Origin: Gammaproteobacteria bacterium
Lineage (GTDB): Bacteria; Pseudomonadota; Gammaproteobacteria; SZUA-140
DNA length: 64,000 bases
Direction: 5' to 3'
Assembly: GCA_016716465.1 (NCBI GenBank)
Contig: JADJWH010000005.1
Coordinates: 248,001-312,000 of the forward strand
Position numbers and translations under genes: made by a program. Each line of letters opens with the position of its first letter. The stretch's first letter is position 1. The notes beneath the pieces are model-generated. The model was not told the origin of the DNA, made no database searches, and saw nothing but the letters and a program-made list of their open reading frames with translations. This document shows, one piece after another, positions 33,380-43,150 of this stretch.

Positions 33380-34852
33380 GTGAGTGACGAAGTCCTGGTC
33401 AATGTGACGCCGCGCGAAACCCGCGTCGCCATCGTGGAGAACGGCCTGTTGCAGGAGGTGCACGTCGAGCGGGCCAGCAAGCGCGGCCTGGTCGGCAACA
33501 TCTATCGCGGCGTGGTCAGCCGCATCCTGCCCGGGATGCAGGCCGCCTTCGTCGACATCGGCCTCGAGCGCACCGCGTTTCTGCACGCCGCCGATATCCA
33601 GTCCGCGGGCGATAACGGCGAGGAGGGCGCCCCGCGCAAGGCCCCGGAAAACATCGCGAACCTGCTGCAGGAAGGGCAGCGGGTGCTGGTGCAGGTAATC
33701 AAGGATCCGCTCGGCAGCAAGGGCGCCCGCCTCACCATGCACATCACCATCCCGTCGCGTTACCTGGTCTACGTCCCCGATATGAACGGGGTCGGCGTCT
33801 CCCAGAAGATTGAGCGGGAGGAAGAGCGCGTCCGGCTGCGCGACTTCGTACTCGAGCTGCGCGGCGAGGGCGCGACCGGGGGCTACATCGTGCGTACCGC
33901 GGCGGAAGGCGTGGCCCGGGACGGGCTGCAGGAGGACATGAGCTTCCTCTCCCGGCTGTGGACGTCGATCAGCCAGCGCGTGGCGGAGGGCGGCGAGGAC
34001 GGACTCGTATACCAGGCGCTCCCGCTCGTGATGCGCATCCTGCGCGACTCTCCCGGCAACCGCATCGAAACCGTCCGCATCGATTCGCGCGAAACCAGCC
34101 AGGCCGTGCTGGAGTTCGTCCGTAATTTCATTCCCGAGCTCGTGCCCCGCATCGAGCACTATCCCGGCCAGCGCCCGATCTTCGACCTGTATTCGGTGGA
34201 GGACGAGATCCTGAAGGCGCTCAGGCGCAAGGTCCAGCTCAAGTCCGGCGGCTATCTGATCATCGACCAGACCGAGTCGATGACCACCATCGACGTCAAC
34301 ACCGGCGCCTTCGTCGGTCACCGCAATCTCGAGGAGACCATTTTCAAGACCAATCTGGAGGCCGCGCAGGCCATCGCGCGCCAGCTCCGCCTGCGCAATC
34401 TGGGTGGCATCATCATCATCGATTTCATCGACATGCTCGCGGAGGAGCACAAGCGACAGGTGCTGCGGGCGCTGGAGAAGACGATGGAGTCGGACCGCGC
34501 CAAGCGCTATATTTCCGAGGTCTCACCGCTCGGCCTGGTGGAGATGACGCGTGAACGTACCCGCGAGAGCCTGGAGCATGTGCTGTGCGAGCCCTGCCCG
34601 TCCTGCGAGGGGCGCGGGCTGGTCAAGACGCGCGAGACCGTGTGCTACGAGATCTTCCGCGAGATCCTGCGCGAGTCGCGCCAGTTCGAGGCCCGCGAGT
34701 TTCTGGTGCTGGCCGCCCAGGGCGTGGTCGACATGCTGCTGGATGAGGAATCGACCAGCCTGGCCGAGCTCGAAGCCTTCATCGGCAAATCGATCAAGCT
34801 GCAGGTCGAGTCGCTGTATACCCAGGAGCAGTTCGACGTAGTCATGCTGTGA
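33380..34852 (+). CDS. rng: ribonuclease G
   Basis: 490 residues from GTG 33380 with AAGG upstream. The S1 RNA-binding domain occupies about 30-130 (GLVGNIYRGVVSRILPGMQAAFVDIGLERTAF). The magnesium site appears in TTIDVNTGAFVG and IIIIDFIDM. The zinc-link Cys pair is in CEPCPSCEGRG. The length matches RNase G rather than the longer RNase E. It matures the 16S rRNA 5-prime end and degrades mRNAs. It stands between maf and yhdP, the standard context. Confidence 0.97.
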   Translation: MSDEVLVNVTPRETRVAIVENGLLQEVHVERASKRGLVGNIYRGVVSRILPGMQAAFVDIGLERTAFLHAADIQSAGDNGEEGAPRKAPENIANLLQEGQRVLVQVIKDPLGSKGARLTMHITIPSRYLVYVPDMNGVGVSQKIEREEERVRLRDFVLELRGEGATGGYIVRTAAEGVARDGLQEDMSFLSRLWTSISQRVAEGGEDGLVYQALPLVMRILRDSPGNRIETVRIDSRETSQAVLEFVRNFIPELVPRIEHYPGQRPIFDLYSVEDEILKALRRKVQLKSGGYLIIDQTESMTTIDVNTGAFVGHRNLEETIFKTNLEAAQAIARQLRLRNLGGIIIIDFIDMLAEEHKRQVLRALEKTMESDRAKRYISEVSPLGLVEMTRERTRESLEHVLCEPCPSCEGRGLVKTRETVCYEIFREILRESRQFEAREFLVLAAQGVVDMLLDEESTSLAELEAFIGKSIKLQVESLYTQEQFDVVML

Positions 34853-34907
34853 AGGCGGTTCCCCGTCATGCCTTACCCCCGTTCAATCCCGCGCAGGGGA
34901 TTTGCCC

Positions 34908-37900
34908 TTGATCCGCCTCTTGTATAGCCGCTTGTGGCTGTTCGGGGCGGGCCTGATCATCCTGTTCGCCGCGCTGCTGTCCGTCGCGCGCCTGCTGGCG
35001 CCCTATGCGGCCGGATACCACGACGTCCTCGAGCGCAAGGTCGGCGAACTGATCGGGCAACGCATCGAGATCGGGTCCGTCAGCGTCGACTGGCGCGGCT
35101 TCGGACCGCGTGTGCGAATGTCCGGGATCAGCCTGCACGACCGGGAAAGCGGCCGCGAACTGGTACGTTTCGCCCGCGGCGAAATCGAGGTCGACCTGCT
35201 GGTCTCCCTGCTGCGCGGCGGCTGGTACCTCGACCGCCTCGGCGTCTCCGGGGCGAGCCTGGCCGTCACCCGCGCCGAGGATGGCGCGCTGACCGTCGCG
35301 GGCATCGGCGTGCCGGCGGCTTCGGAGACGGTTCCCGGCGGCGGGGCCGACCCGTTGCTGGCCTGGCTGCTGGCCCAGGGCCGCCTCGCGGTGGAAGACG
35401 TCGAGCTGGACTGGATCGACCGCCGCGGGCCGACGCCGGCCGAGCTCCACTTCAGCGCCGTGAATCTCGAAATGGATAATTCCGGGGCGCGCCATCGTTT
35501 CACCGGATCGGCCCTGCTGCCGGAACTGATCGGACAACGTTTTTCCTTCGCGGTCGACGCTCATGGCGATGTCCCCGGTCCGCGGGGCTGGGAGGCGCGT
35601 TTCTATGTCGACGGCGCCGGGCTGCGCCTGGCCGAGCTGCTGCAGGAGACCGCGCTCGCCGGCCTGCAGCTGCGCGATGGCGCGGCCAGCGCCCGTCTGT
35701 GGGGCGAATGGCGGGACGGGCGCGTGACGCGGCTGGAGGGCTTCGCCTCGGCCGCGGGTATCCGGCTGGCCGGCGCGCGCGCGGAGACCGCGCCGGCCTT
35801 GGCTATCGATGCGGTCGCCGGCCGCTTCGCCTGGCGCCGGGAGGACGCCGGCTGGCGCGTGGACGTCAATGACTTTAGCCTCGCCCGCGCCGACGGGGCG
35901 TGGCCCGCCAGCGCATTCGGCCTGCAGTATCGGGAGGCCCGCGACACCGCGCCGGGCGCCCTGCGCCTGCACGCCGCGTATGTCGATGTGGGTGATGCGG
36001 CCGGGCTGCTGGCGCTGAGCGATGCGCTGTCGCCGCGCTGGACCGAGGCCCTCGCACAACTGGATCCCCGTGGACGCCTGCGCGATGTCGATCTGGTGTT
36101 CGACGGATCTTCACCCGTGCCGTCCCTGGTGCGGGCGGATTTCGAGGAGCTGTCCACCTCTCCATGGGAGCGGGTGCCGGGCATGTCGGGCATGGACGGC
36201 CGGCTCGTCGCGGATCCGGCGGGGGGGCGCATCGAGCTGGACGCCGCTGCGGCCGCTGTGCGTTTTCCGCATCTGTTTCGCGCCCCCCTGCCGGTGGATG
36301 TCCTGCGCGGGGACCTGCGCTGGACGCGCGATGCCGACGGCTGGCGCGTATCGGCGCCGCGGCTGGAGCTGCGCAACGAGGACGTGGTGATGCAGTTGTG
36401 GGGCGGCTTCGAGGCCCCGGCCGGTGGCCAGGCGCCGACCCTCGCCGTGTTCGGCGGTTTTGCGGCGGACTCAGTGGAGCACACCTCGCGCTACCTGCCG
36501 GTGGGCGTGATGCCGGAAGGGACGGTGCGCTGGCTGGATCGCGCGATCCTGGACGGATCGGTGCCGCGCGGGACGCTGATGTACTACGGTGCCCCGGGGG
36601 CATTTCCCTTCGATCATGGTGACGGCCGGTTCCGTATCGATTTCGACGTGCGCAAGGGGGTGCTGGACTATGCTGCCGATTGGCCGCCGCTCGACCAGAT
36701 CGAGGCGAACGTCGTGTTCGACGGCCGCCGCATGGAGATCCATGCGGCCGACGGGCGCAGCCTCGCCTCCATGGTGACGGAGGCCAGTGTCGTCATCGCC
36801 GATATGGGTGGTCACCCGGCCGTCCTCGATGTCGACGGCCGGGTGAAGGGGCCGACGCAGGACGTGCTGCGCTATCTGCGCGAAAGTCCGTTGCGCGAGC
36901 GTTTCGGGGCCTATGTCGCCGATCTGCAGGCGCAGGGCGACAGCCGGCTCGATCTCCGGCTGGCCATCCCGCTGAACGATGCCGCGTCGACGCGGGTCGA
37001 TGGCCGCCTGCATCTGGACGGCAGCCGTCTCAGGACCAGCGGCGGCGGTTTCGACATGGACCGGATCCGGGGTGAACTGGGTTTTTCCGAGGCCGGTCTG
37101 GAGGCGCATGGCATCGAGGCGGACATCGTCGGCCTGCCGGCTCGCATCGACGTCCTGACGGTGAGCGGTGCGGAGGGGACGCAGACGCGGGTCAGCGCCG
37201 CCGGCCGGGCCGAAACCGCAGTGCTCGAGCGCTGGTCCCGCCTCCCCGTGCTGAGCCGAATCCGCGGCGCCCTGCCGTGGGACGCGGAGCTGAGCATCCC
37301 GGGGCATGAGGCGGCGGATACCCGGCCCGGGCTTTCGGTCACGGTCGATCTGTCCGAGGCGGAGCTGGATCTTCCGCCACCCCTGCGCAAGCCGGCGGGC
37401 GAGCCGCTGCGGATGGAGATCGACGCCGCGGTACCGCGCGCCAGCGAGCGCCCCGTTCGCATGCGGATGGACGATCGCCTTTCCGGCCTGTTTGAGCTGG
37501 ACGACGATCTGCACCTGCGCCGCGGCGAGCTGCGCGTCGGCGACGGCGAGGCGGCGCTCCCGGACCGCAGCGGCCTGCGTATCGCCGGTCGGCTAGAACG
37601 GCTGTCGTACTCGGAATGGGCCGGGGCACTCAGCGCCGGAGCGGAGGCGGACGACAGGGCCGGCGCGGAGGCCCCACCCGTCACGGAGGTCGACCTGTTC
37701 GCGGACGAGGCGGAATTCTTCGGGCGCAGCTACCATCAGGCGCATATCGCGGGCACGCATGGCACGCCGGGTTGGGAGTTGCAGCTCGCCAGCGCGGAAT
37801 TACAGGGCGCCATCTCCATTCCGGCGGATCCGCGCATGCCCTGGACCCTGGACCTCGATCGGCTCTACCTGGCGGCGTCATCGCCGGAGGCGGACCCCGG

Positions 37901-38762
37901 GGAGGGGGCGGCAGCGGCACGGGCGCCGGATCCGCGCGAACTTCCCGCGGTGCGCATCCGCAGCCGGGATTTCCGCTACAACGACATCGCCTTCGGCAGT
38001 CTCGATCTCGCCGCCTCGCGCCAGGAGGCCGGCCTGCACCTGGATCACCTTCTGCTGTCTTCCCAGCACATGCGCGTCGATGCCCGGGGCCACTGGATCG
38101 TGGCCGGGTCCGGGCAGTCCTCGGCGTTCAGCATCAAGTTCGACAGCGACGATTTCGGCGCGGCGCTGGCGCGCCTGGGCTATGCCGACACTATTGATGA
38201 CGGCAAGGGGCAGTTCGACATCAATGCAAGCTGGGACGGGCCGCCCACCGCATTCGCGCTGGAAAATCTCGATGGATCGGTGGGCATGAAGATCGAGAAC
38301 GGCCGTCTGCTTGAGGTCGAACCGGGCGCGGGGCGCATCTTCGGCCTGCTCAGCCTGCAGTATCTGCCGCGCCGCCTGAGCCTCGACTTCAGCGATTTTT
38401 TCCGCAAGGGGTTCAGCTTCGATCGCATCCGGGGAAACTTCGTGATCCAGGACGGCCGCGCCTCGACCCACGACCTGTTCATGGACGGTCCGGCGGCGAA
38501 GATCACGGTCGACGGCGGTATCGACCTCGCGGCCAGGACCTATGACCAGACCGTCGAGGTGACGCCGAGCGTGACCTCCGGCCTGCCGGTCGCCGGCGCC
38601 GTCGCCGGGGGCGTCGGGGTTGGCGCCGTGATCCTCTTGATGGAAAAGATGCTCAGGCCGAACATCGAGCGTCTGACGCGGATCACCTATCGCGTCACCG
38701 GGAGCTGGAGCGATCCGGTGATCGAACGCCTGCAGGATGCGGAGCGCCCCGATAACAGGTAA
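34908..38762 (+). CDS. yhdP: AsmA-like protein YhdP (TIGR02099 family)
   Basis: 1284 residues from TTG 34908, for which AGGGG lies at good spacing; the in-frame TTG 34902 is too close to that SD. One N-terminal membrane helix (LWLFGAGLIILFAALLSVARLL) anchors a very long periplasmic beta-rich domain; the C-terminus contains FSFDRIRGNFVIQDGRASTHDLFMDGPAAKI and VTPSVTSGLPVAGAVAGGVGVGAVILL, the AsmA_2 signature. YhdP-type proteins form periplasm-spanning grooves that carry phospholipids to the outer membrane. It pairs functionally with the retrograde Mla system encoded just downstream. Length is typical. Confidence 0.92.
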   Translation: MIRLLYSRLWLFGAGLIILFAALLSVARLLAPYAAGYHDVLERKVGELIGQRIEIGSVSVDWRGFGPRVRMSGISLHDRESGRELVRFARGEIEVDLLVSLLRGGWYLDRLGVSGASLAVTRAEDGALTVAGIGVPAASETVPGGGADPLLAWLLAQGRLAVEDVELDWIDRRGPTPAELHFSAVNLEMDNSGARHRFTGSALLPELIGQRFSFAVDAHGDVPGPRGWEARFYVDGAGLRLAELLQETALAGLQLRDGAASARLWGEWRDGRVTRLEGFASAAGIRLAGARAETAPALAIDAVAGRFAWRREDAGWRVDVNDFSLARADGAWPASAFGLQYREARDTAPGALRLHAAYVDVGDAAGLLALSDALSPRWTEALAQLDPRGRLRDVDLVFDGSSPVPSLVRADFEELSTSPWERVPGMSGMDGRLVADPAGGRIELDAAAAAVRFPHLFRAPLPVDVLRGDLRWTRDADGWRVSAPRLELRNEDVVMQLWGGFEAPAGGQAPTLAVFGGFAADSVEHTSRYLPVGVMPEGTVRWLDRAILDGSVPRGTLMYYGAPGAFPFDHGDGRFRIDFDVRKGVLDYAADWPPLDQIEANVVFDGRRMEIHAADGRSLASMVTEASVVIADMGGHPAVLDVDGRVKGPTQDVLRYLRESPLRERFGAYVADLQAQGDSRLDLRLAIPLNDAASTRVDGRLHLDGSRLRTSGGGFDMDRIRGELGFSEAGLEAHGIEADIVGLPARIDVLTVSGAEGTQTRVSAAGRAETAVLERWSRLPVLSRIRGALPWDAELSIPGHEAADTRPGLSVTVDLSEAELDLPPPLRKPAGEPLRMEIDAAVPRASERPVRMRMDDRLSGLFELDDDLHLRRGELRVGDGEAALPDRSGLRIAGRLERLSYSEWAGALSAGAEADDRAGAEAPPVTEVDLFADEAEFFGRSYHQAHIAGTHGTPGWELQLASAELQGAISIPADPRMPWTLDLDRLYLAASSPEADPGEGAAAARAPDPRELPAVRIRSRDFRYNDIAFGSLDLAASRQEAGLHLDHLLLSSQHMRVDARGHWIVAGSGQSSAFSIKFDSDDFGAALARLGYADTIDDGKGQFDINASWDGPPTAFALENLDGSVGMKIENGRLLEVEPGAGRIFGLLSLQYLPRRLSLDFSDFFRKGFSFDRIRGNFVIQDGRASTHDLFMDGPAAKITVDGGIDLAARTYDQTVEVTPSVTSGLPVAGAVAGGVGVGAVILLMEKMLRPNIERLTRITYRVTGSWSDPVIERLQDAERPDNR

Positions 38763-38815
38763 TATTTGCGCGCCGGAAATTCGCCCGGCGTACGGACCGC
38801 CAGAGAGAAGCCGAG

Positions 38816-39664
38816 ATGCACAGTCGAGTCGCTGCGATACAAATGGCCTCGGGGCCGAGCGTCACCACCAACCTGATGGAGGCCGGGCGCCTGCTGGCGC
38901 GCGCCGCCGCCGCGGGCGCCGAGCTGGTGGTGCTGCCGGAGAATTTCGCGCTAATGGGCATGAGCGAGCGCGACAAGGTCCAGGTGCGGGAGGAGGACGG
39001 GCGCGGGCCGATCCAGGATTTCCTTGCTGCGCGCGCGCGCGAGTACGGGATCTGGATCGTGGGCGGCACGCTGCCGCTGGTCGCGTCCGCCGCCGACAAG
39101 GTATACGCGTCCTGTCTGGTGTTCGACGCACAGGGCAAGCGGGTGGCGCGCTATGACAAGATGCACCTGTTCGACGTCATGCTCGAACAGAGCGGGGAAC
39201 GCTACGCCGAATCACAGACCATCGCGCCAGGCGAGCGGGTGGTGGTGGTGGATACGCCGTTCGGCCGCCTCGGCCTCGCGGTCTGCTACGACCTGCGTTT
39301 CCCCGAGCTGTTCCGCCGCATGTCCGATCTGCAGGTGGAGATCATCGCGCTGCCGTCCGCGTTCACCGCCCTGACCGGCAAGGCGCACTGGGAATCCCTC
39401 GTGCGCGTGCGCGCCATCGAGAATCAGTGCTACATGATCGCGGCGGCGCAGGGCGGTTATCATTTCAACGGCCGCGAGACCTATGGCGACAGCATGATCG
39501 TCGACCCGTGGGGCGCGGTGCTGGAGCGCCTGCCGCGCGGCGCCGGTGTGATCAGCGCCGACATCGATCTCGCCTATCTGGCGCGCATCCGCCGCAATTT
39601 CCCTTCCCTGCAGCATCGGCGCCGTGAAATTTCCGCTGGTCTGCCGGGCGAACCGGGTCGATAA
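38816..39664 (+). CDS. carbon-nitrogen hydrolase, Nit1/deaminated glutathione amidase type
   Basis: 282 residues of the nitrilase superfamily with the triad Glu42 (VVLPENFALMG), Lys115 (RYDKMHLFDV) and Cys157 (LAVCYDLRFPELFR). The blocks YDKMHLFDVML and LPSAFTALTGKAHWESLVRVRAIENQCYMIAAAQGG fit the NIT1 branch, which repairs deaminated glutathione. It is a soluble cytoplasmic enzyme. The gene follows yhdP as in many gammaproteobacteria. Confidence 0.9.
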   Translation: MHSRVAAIQMASGPSVTTNLMEAGRLLARAAAAGAELVVLPENFALMGMSERDKVQVREEDGRGPIQDFLAARAREYGIWIVGGTLPLVASAADKVYASCLVFDAQGKRVARYDKMHLFDVMLEQSGERYAESQTIAPGERVVVVDTPFGRLGLAVCYDLRFPELFRRMSDLQVEIIALPSAFTALTGKAHWESLVRVRAIENQCYMIAAAQGGYHFNGRETYGDSMIVDPWGAVLERLPRGAGVISADIDLAYLARIRRNFPSLQHRRREISAGLPGEPGR

Positions 39665-39697
39665 TAGCCCGATGCAGCCGTTTCCTACAGTGTCGGG

Positions 39698-40507
39698 ATG
39701 ATGACCGGAGGCTCGGAAAATCTGGTCAGCGTCCGCAACCTGGTGTTCCGGTTCGGGCGGCGGGTTATCTTCGACGATGTCGACATCAATATCCGGCGCG
39801 GCGCGGTCACCGCCATCATGGGTCCGAGCGGCACCGGCAAAACGACCCTGCTGCGCCTGATCGGCGGGCAGTTGCGCCCCGATTCCGGCAGCGTCAGCGT
39901 GGATGGCGCCGAGGTAACCACCCTGCGCCGCAAGGCCTTGTTCGAGCTGCGCAAGCGCATGGGCATGATGTTTCAGACCGGGGCGCTGTTCACCTCGCTC
40001 AGCGTGTATGACAATGTCGCCTATCCGCTGCGCGAGCACACCCTCCTGACTGAATCCCTTATTCGCGACCTGGTATTGCTCAAGCTGCAGGCGGTCGGGC
40101 TGCGCGGCGCGCGCGACCTGATGCCCTCGGAGCTGTCCGGCGGCATGGCCCGGCGCGTGGCGCTGGCGCGCGCCATCGCGCTCGATCCGATGATGATCAT
40201 GTACGACGAGCCCTTCACCGGGCAGGACCCCATCACGGTGGGCGTGATCATGAAGCTGATCCGCATGCTCAATGACAGCCTGGGGATGACCAGCATCATC
40301 GTGTCGCATGACGTGCAGGAAGTCTCCGCCATCTCGGACTACATTTATATGATCTCGAACGGCAAGGTGATCGGCCAGGGCGCGCCGGCGGAACTCGGTC
40401 GCTCCACTTCGCCCTGGGTGCGACAGTTTCTCGACGCCCAGCCGGACGGGCCGGTCCCGTTCCACTATCCGGCCGTGGAACTGGCGCAGGATCTGCTGGA
40501 TGCGTGA
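39698..40507 (+). CDS. mlaF: Mla ABC transporter ATP-binding protein MlaF
   Basis: 269 residues. Walker A MGPSGTGKTTLLRLIGG (about 42-49), the ABC signature LSGGMARRVALARA and Walker B MIMYDEPFTGQDPI are complete; MGMMFQTGALFTSLSVYDNVAYPL is the MlaF Q-loop region. It powers the MlaFEDB complex, which moves phospholipids between the outer and inner membranes. First gene of mlaFEDCB. ATG 39698 and ATG 39701 are adjacent possible starts. Confidence 0.97.
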   Translation: MMTGGSENLVSVRNLVFRFGRRVIFDDVDINIRRGAVTAIMGPSGTGKTTLLRLIGGQLRPDSGSVSVDGAEVTTLRRKALFELRKRMGMMFQTGALFTSLSVYDNVAYPLREHTLLTESLIRDLVLLKLQAVGLRGARDLMPSELSGGMARRVALARAIALDPMMIMYDEPFTGQDPITVGVIMKLIRMLNDSLGMTSIIVSHDVQEVSAISDYIYMISNGKVIGQGAPAELGRSTSPWVRQFLDAQPDGPVPFHYPAVELAQDLLDA

Positions 40508-40543
40508 CGCCTGGACGCGGCGGCGGGCCGGAGGGCTGCGCGC

Positions 40544-41326
40544 ATGATCAACCTGCTGCAGCGCCTCGGGCGCGGCGGACTCGGTTTCTTCGAGCGCCTG
40601 GGCCGCGCGCACCTGTTCGTGCTGCGCGTCTTTGCCGGCATTCCTGCCCTGGTCACCCATCCCGGCCTGGTGATCGCCCAGCTCCATTCGGTGGGTGTGC
40701 TGTCGCTGGTCATCATCGTGGTGTCCGGCCTCAATGTCGGCATGGTGCTGGGTCTGCAGACCTACAATACGCTGGTGGATTTCGGGGCCGAGGCCTCGCT
40801 CGGCCCGGTGGTCGCCCTGTCGCTGCTGCGCGAACTCGGGCCGGTGGTGGCGGCCCTGCTGTTCGCCGGGCGGGCCGGCTCGGCGCTGACCGCGGAGATC
40901 GGGCTGATGAAGGCAACCGAACAGCTGTCCGGCATGGAGATGATGGCGGTGGATCCGATCCGGCGGATCGTGGCCCCGCGTTTCCTCGCCGGCATGATTT
41001 CCATGCCCCTGCTGGCGACGATCTTCAGCGCCGTCGGCATCATGGGCGGATATTTCGTCGGCGTGGGCCTGCTCGGCGTCGACGACGGGGCCTTCTGGTC
41101 CCAGATGCAGGCCAAGGTCGACTGGCGCGAGGACGTGCTCAACGGCATCATCAAGAGCATCGTCTTCGGTGTCGTGGTGACGTGGATCGCGGTCTTCGAG
41201 GGCTACGACGCCGTGCCGACCACGGAGGGCGTCAGCCGCGCCACCACGCGCACGGTGGTGTATGCCTCGCTGGCCGTGCTGGGCCTGGATTTCGTATTGA
41301 CCGCGCTGATGTTCGGGGACATTTGA
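40544..41326 (+). CDS. mlaE: Mla ABC transporter permease MlaE
   Basis: 260 residues with five membrane helices. Characteristic MlaE blocks are VVSGLNVGMVLGLQTYNTLVDFGAE, LLRELGPVVAALLFAGRAGSALTAEIGLMKATEQLSGMEMMAVDP and VNRATTRTV-like VSRATTRTVVYASLAVLGLDFVLTALMF at the end. It is the inner-membrane core of the complex. The gene lies 36 nt after mlaF and 1 nt before mlaD. Confidence 0.96.
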   Translation: MINLLQRLGRGGLGFFERLGRAHLFVLRVFAGIPALVTHPGLVIAQLHSVGVLSLVIIVVSGLNVGMVLGLQTYNTLVDFGAEASLGPVVALSLLRELGPVVAALLFAGRAGSALTAEIGLMKATEQLSGMEMMAVDPIRRIVAPRFLAGMISMPLLATIFSAVGIMGGYFVGVGLLGVDDGAFWSQMQAKVDWREDVLNGIIKSIVFGVVVTWIAVFEGYDAVPTTEGVSRATTRTVVYASLAVLGLDFVLTALMFGDI

Positions 41327-41327
41327 T

Positions 41328-41804
41328 ATGATAAACGGCAAGATGGTCGAGATTACGGTCGGGCTGTTCGTCGCGGCGGGGATCGCCGCGCTGTTCATGC
41401 TCGCGATGAAGGTCAGCAACCTGAACGCCTTCAGCGTCAAGGATGGCTACCATCTGAAGGCGCACTTCGACAACATCGGGGGACTCAAGGTGCAGTCGCC
41501 GGTGAGCGCCAGCGGCGTCAGGATCGGGCGCGTGGTGGCGATCGAATACGATCAGGAGAGCTACGAGGCCGAGGTCAGCATGGTGATCGACCCGAAATAC
41601 GACCGGCTGCCGACGGACACCACCGCCGGGATCTATACCTCCGGGCTGCTCGGCGAGCAGTACATCAGCCTGGAGCCGGGCGGTTCCGACAGCTACCTCA
41701 AGGACGGTGACCGCCTGACCCTGACACAGTCGGCGCTGGTGCTGGAGCGGATCATCGGTCAGTTTCTGTTCAGCCAGGCCGCGGAAGGCGCGGCGAAGCA
41801 GTAG
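41328..41804 (+). CDS. mlaD: Mla substrate-binding MCE protein MlaD
   Basis: 158 residues. An N-terminal membrane helix (EITVGLFVAAGIAALFMLAMKV) and one MCE domain (YHLKAHFDNIGGLKVQSPVSASGVRIGRV) form the hexameric ring that passes phospholipid through the periplasm. The C-terminal TLTQSALVLERIIGQFLFSQAAEG is the amphipathic helix lining the ring pore. Ends 2 nt before mlaC. Confidence 0.96.
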   Translation: MINGKMVEITVGLFVAAGIAALFMLAMKVSNLNAFSVKDGYHLKAHFDNIGGLKVQSPVSASGVRIGRVVAIEYDQESYEAEVSMVIDPKYDRLPTDTTAGIYTSGLLGEQYISLEPGGSDSYLKDGDRLTLTQSALVLERIIGQFLFSQAAEGAAKQ

Positions 41805-41806
41805 TC

Positions 41807-42466
41807 ATGATCTCATTGTTCGAGCGCTTCATGCCCGCGGTCCGGGCTGGCCGGTCCTGCGCCGCACTGGCCGGCCTGCTGCTGGTCCTTGCCGTGGGCG
41901 CGGCTCCGGCGCGGGCCGGCGGGGACGGGGCCCTCGACCTGGTACGCGACACGTCGGCCGAGGTGCAGAAGGTTCTGCAGCAGCGGCACGCGGAACTGGA
42001 GCAGCGGCCCGGCCTGATCTACGGCGTCGTGGAGGAATACATCCTCCCCCATTTCGATTTCGAGCGCATGTCGCAACTGGTGCTGGGCAAGAACTGGCGC
42101 GGCGCGACGCCGGAGGAGCGGCAGCAGTTCGTGGAGGAGTTCCGTCTGCTGCTGGTGCGCACCTATGCCACGGCGATGCTCAAGTACTCCGATCAGAAGA
42201 TCAGTTTCCTCCCCGCGCGCGGCAAGGCGGGCGAGGGCGATACGGTCGTCCAGACCGAGGTCGAGCAGGCCGGCGGGCCGCCGATCCCGATCGATTACAG
42301 CCTGTACCGCAAGGGTGACGCCTGGAAGGTGTTCGACGTGAAGATCGATAACGTGAGCCTGGTGGTGAATTACCGCGGGACCTTCGCCGGCGAGATTCGC
42401 AGCGGCGGCCTGGCCGCGCTGATCCAGAAACTGCACGAGCGCAACCAGCAGGCGGCCAATGAGTGA
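41807..42466 (+). CDS. mlaC: Mla periplasmic phospholipid carrier MlaC
   Basis: 219 residues with a signal peptide (SCAALAGLLLVLAVGAAPARA). The mature protein has the MlaC fold: YILPHFDFERMSQLVLGKNWRGATPEERQQFVEEFRLLLVRTYA and WKVFDVKIDNVSLVVNYRGTFAGEI are diagnostic. It shuttles lipid between the outer-membrane MlaA complex and MlaFEDB. It overlaps mlaB by 8 nt. Confidence 0.96.
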   Translation: MISLFERFMPAVRAGRSCAALAGLLLVLAVGAAPARAGGDGALDLVRDTSAEVQKVLQQRHAELEQRPGLIYGVVEEYILPHFDFERMSQLVLGKNWRGATPEERQQFVEEFRLLLVRTYATAMLKYSDQKISFLPARGKAGEGDTVVQTEVEQAGGPPIPIDYSLYRKGDAWKVFDVKIDNVSLVVNYRGTFAGEIRSGGLAALIQKLHERNQQAANE

Positions 42467-42779
42467 GATCCGGGTCGATCCCGGCGATCCGGCGGCCTTG
42501 AGCGTTAACGGGGAGCTGAATTTTTCCACCGTGCCCGCCTTGCTCGAACGCGGCGCCGCGTTGCTCGCGGGGCGCGCGGGCGCGGTCCGGCTCGACCTCG
42601 GCGGAGTCACCCGGGCGGACAGCGCCGGGCTGGCGCTGCTGATCGAGTGGCTGCGGGTCGCGCGCCGCAACCGCGCCAGCATCGAGATCCGGAACATGCC
42701 GGCGCAGCTGCGGGCGATCGCCCGCGTGAGCGGCCTCGATGCCATCCTGCCCGCGGGCGGGACGGACGAGGCGCGGTGA
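42459..42779 (+). CDS. mlaB: STAS-domain protein MlaB
   Basis: 106 residues, one STAS domain. The motif RLDLGGVTRADSAGLALLIEWLRVARR carries the conserved DSAG turn of the family. MlaB binds MlaF and stabilises the transporter. Overlap with mlaC indicates coupled translation. Confidence 0.92.
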   Translation: MSEIRVDPGDPAALSVNGELNFSTVPALLERGAALLAGRAGAVRLDLGGVTRADSAGLALLIEWLRVARRNRASIEIRNMPAQLRAIARVSGLDAILPAGGTDEAR

Positions 42780-42842
42780 CAGGCCCCGGGTGGCGGCGTC
42801 CGCGCCGCCTGGCTTTCGACTTTCAATCTGGGGTGGGAGAAT

Positions 42843-43085
42843 ATGCAGGCGGATGAAATCAGGCGCATGATCGAGGCGGGGATTCCCGGCTGCGAGGCGT
42901 ACGTCAGCGGTGACGGGACCCACTTCGAGGCGGATGTGGTGTCGGCCGCCTTTGGCGGCAAGACCCTGCTGGAGAAGCATCGCATGGTGTACGCCACGCT
43001 GGGCGACGGCATGCGCGGCGCCATCCACGCCCTGTCGATCCGGCCGTACACGCCGGAGGAGTGGGCGCGGCGCGGCGTACGTTAA
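42843..43085 (+). CDS. ibaG: BolA/IbaG family protein
   Basis: 80 residues. The BolA fold is seen in EIRRMIEAGIPGCEAYVSGDGTHFEADVVSAAFGGKTLLEKHRMVYATLGDGMRGAIHALSI, including the invariant His of KHRMVY that binds a [2Fe-2S] cluster with a monothiol glutaredoxin. Placement between mlaB and murA is that of ibaG/yrbA, which affects acid tolerance. Confidence 0.95.
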   Translation: MQADEIRRMIEAGIPGCEAYVSGDGTHFEADVVSAAFGGKTLLEKHRMVYATLGDGMRGAIHALSIRPYTPEEWARRGVR

Positions 43086-43150
43086 GGCGGTGGCCCCGCG
43101 CGGGCGCGCTGAATTTTTTTCCTGAACGAGCGAAAGATCCACCCAAAACC

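Noticed and set aside
39212..41440. 742-codon ORF on the minus strand
   Set aside because: Shadow of the amidase, mlaF and mlaE genes; His/Gln/Asp-rich product typical of reverse-strand reading.
43086..43140. possible terminator before murA (GC-rich run then ATTTTTTT)
   Set aside because: Only a 4-bp stem can be formed next to the T-tract; not convincing.
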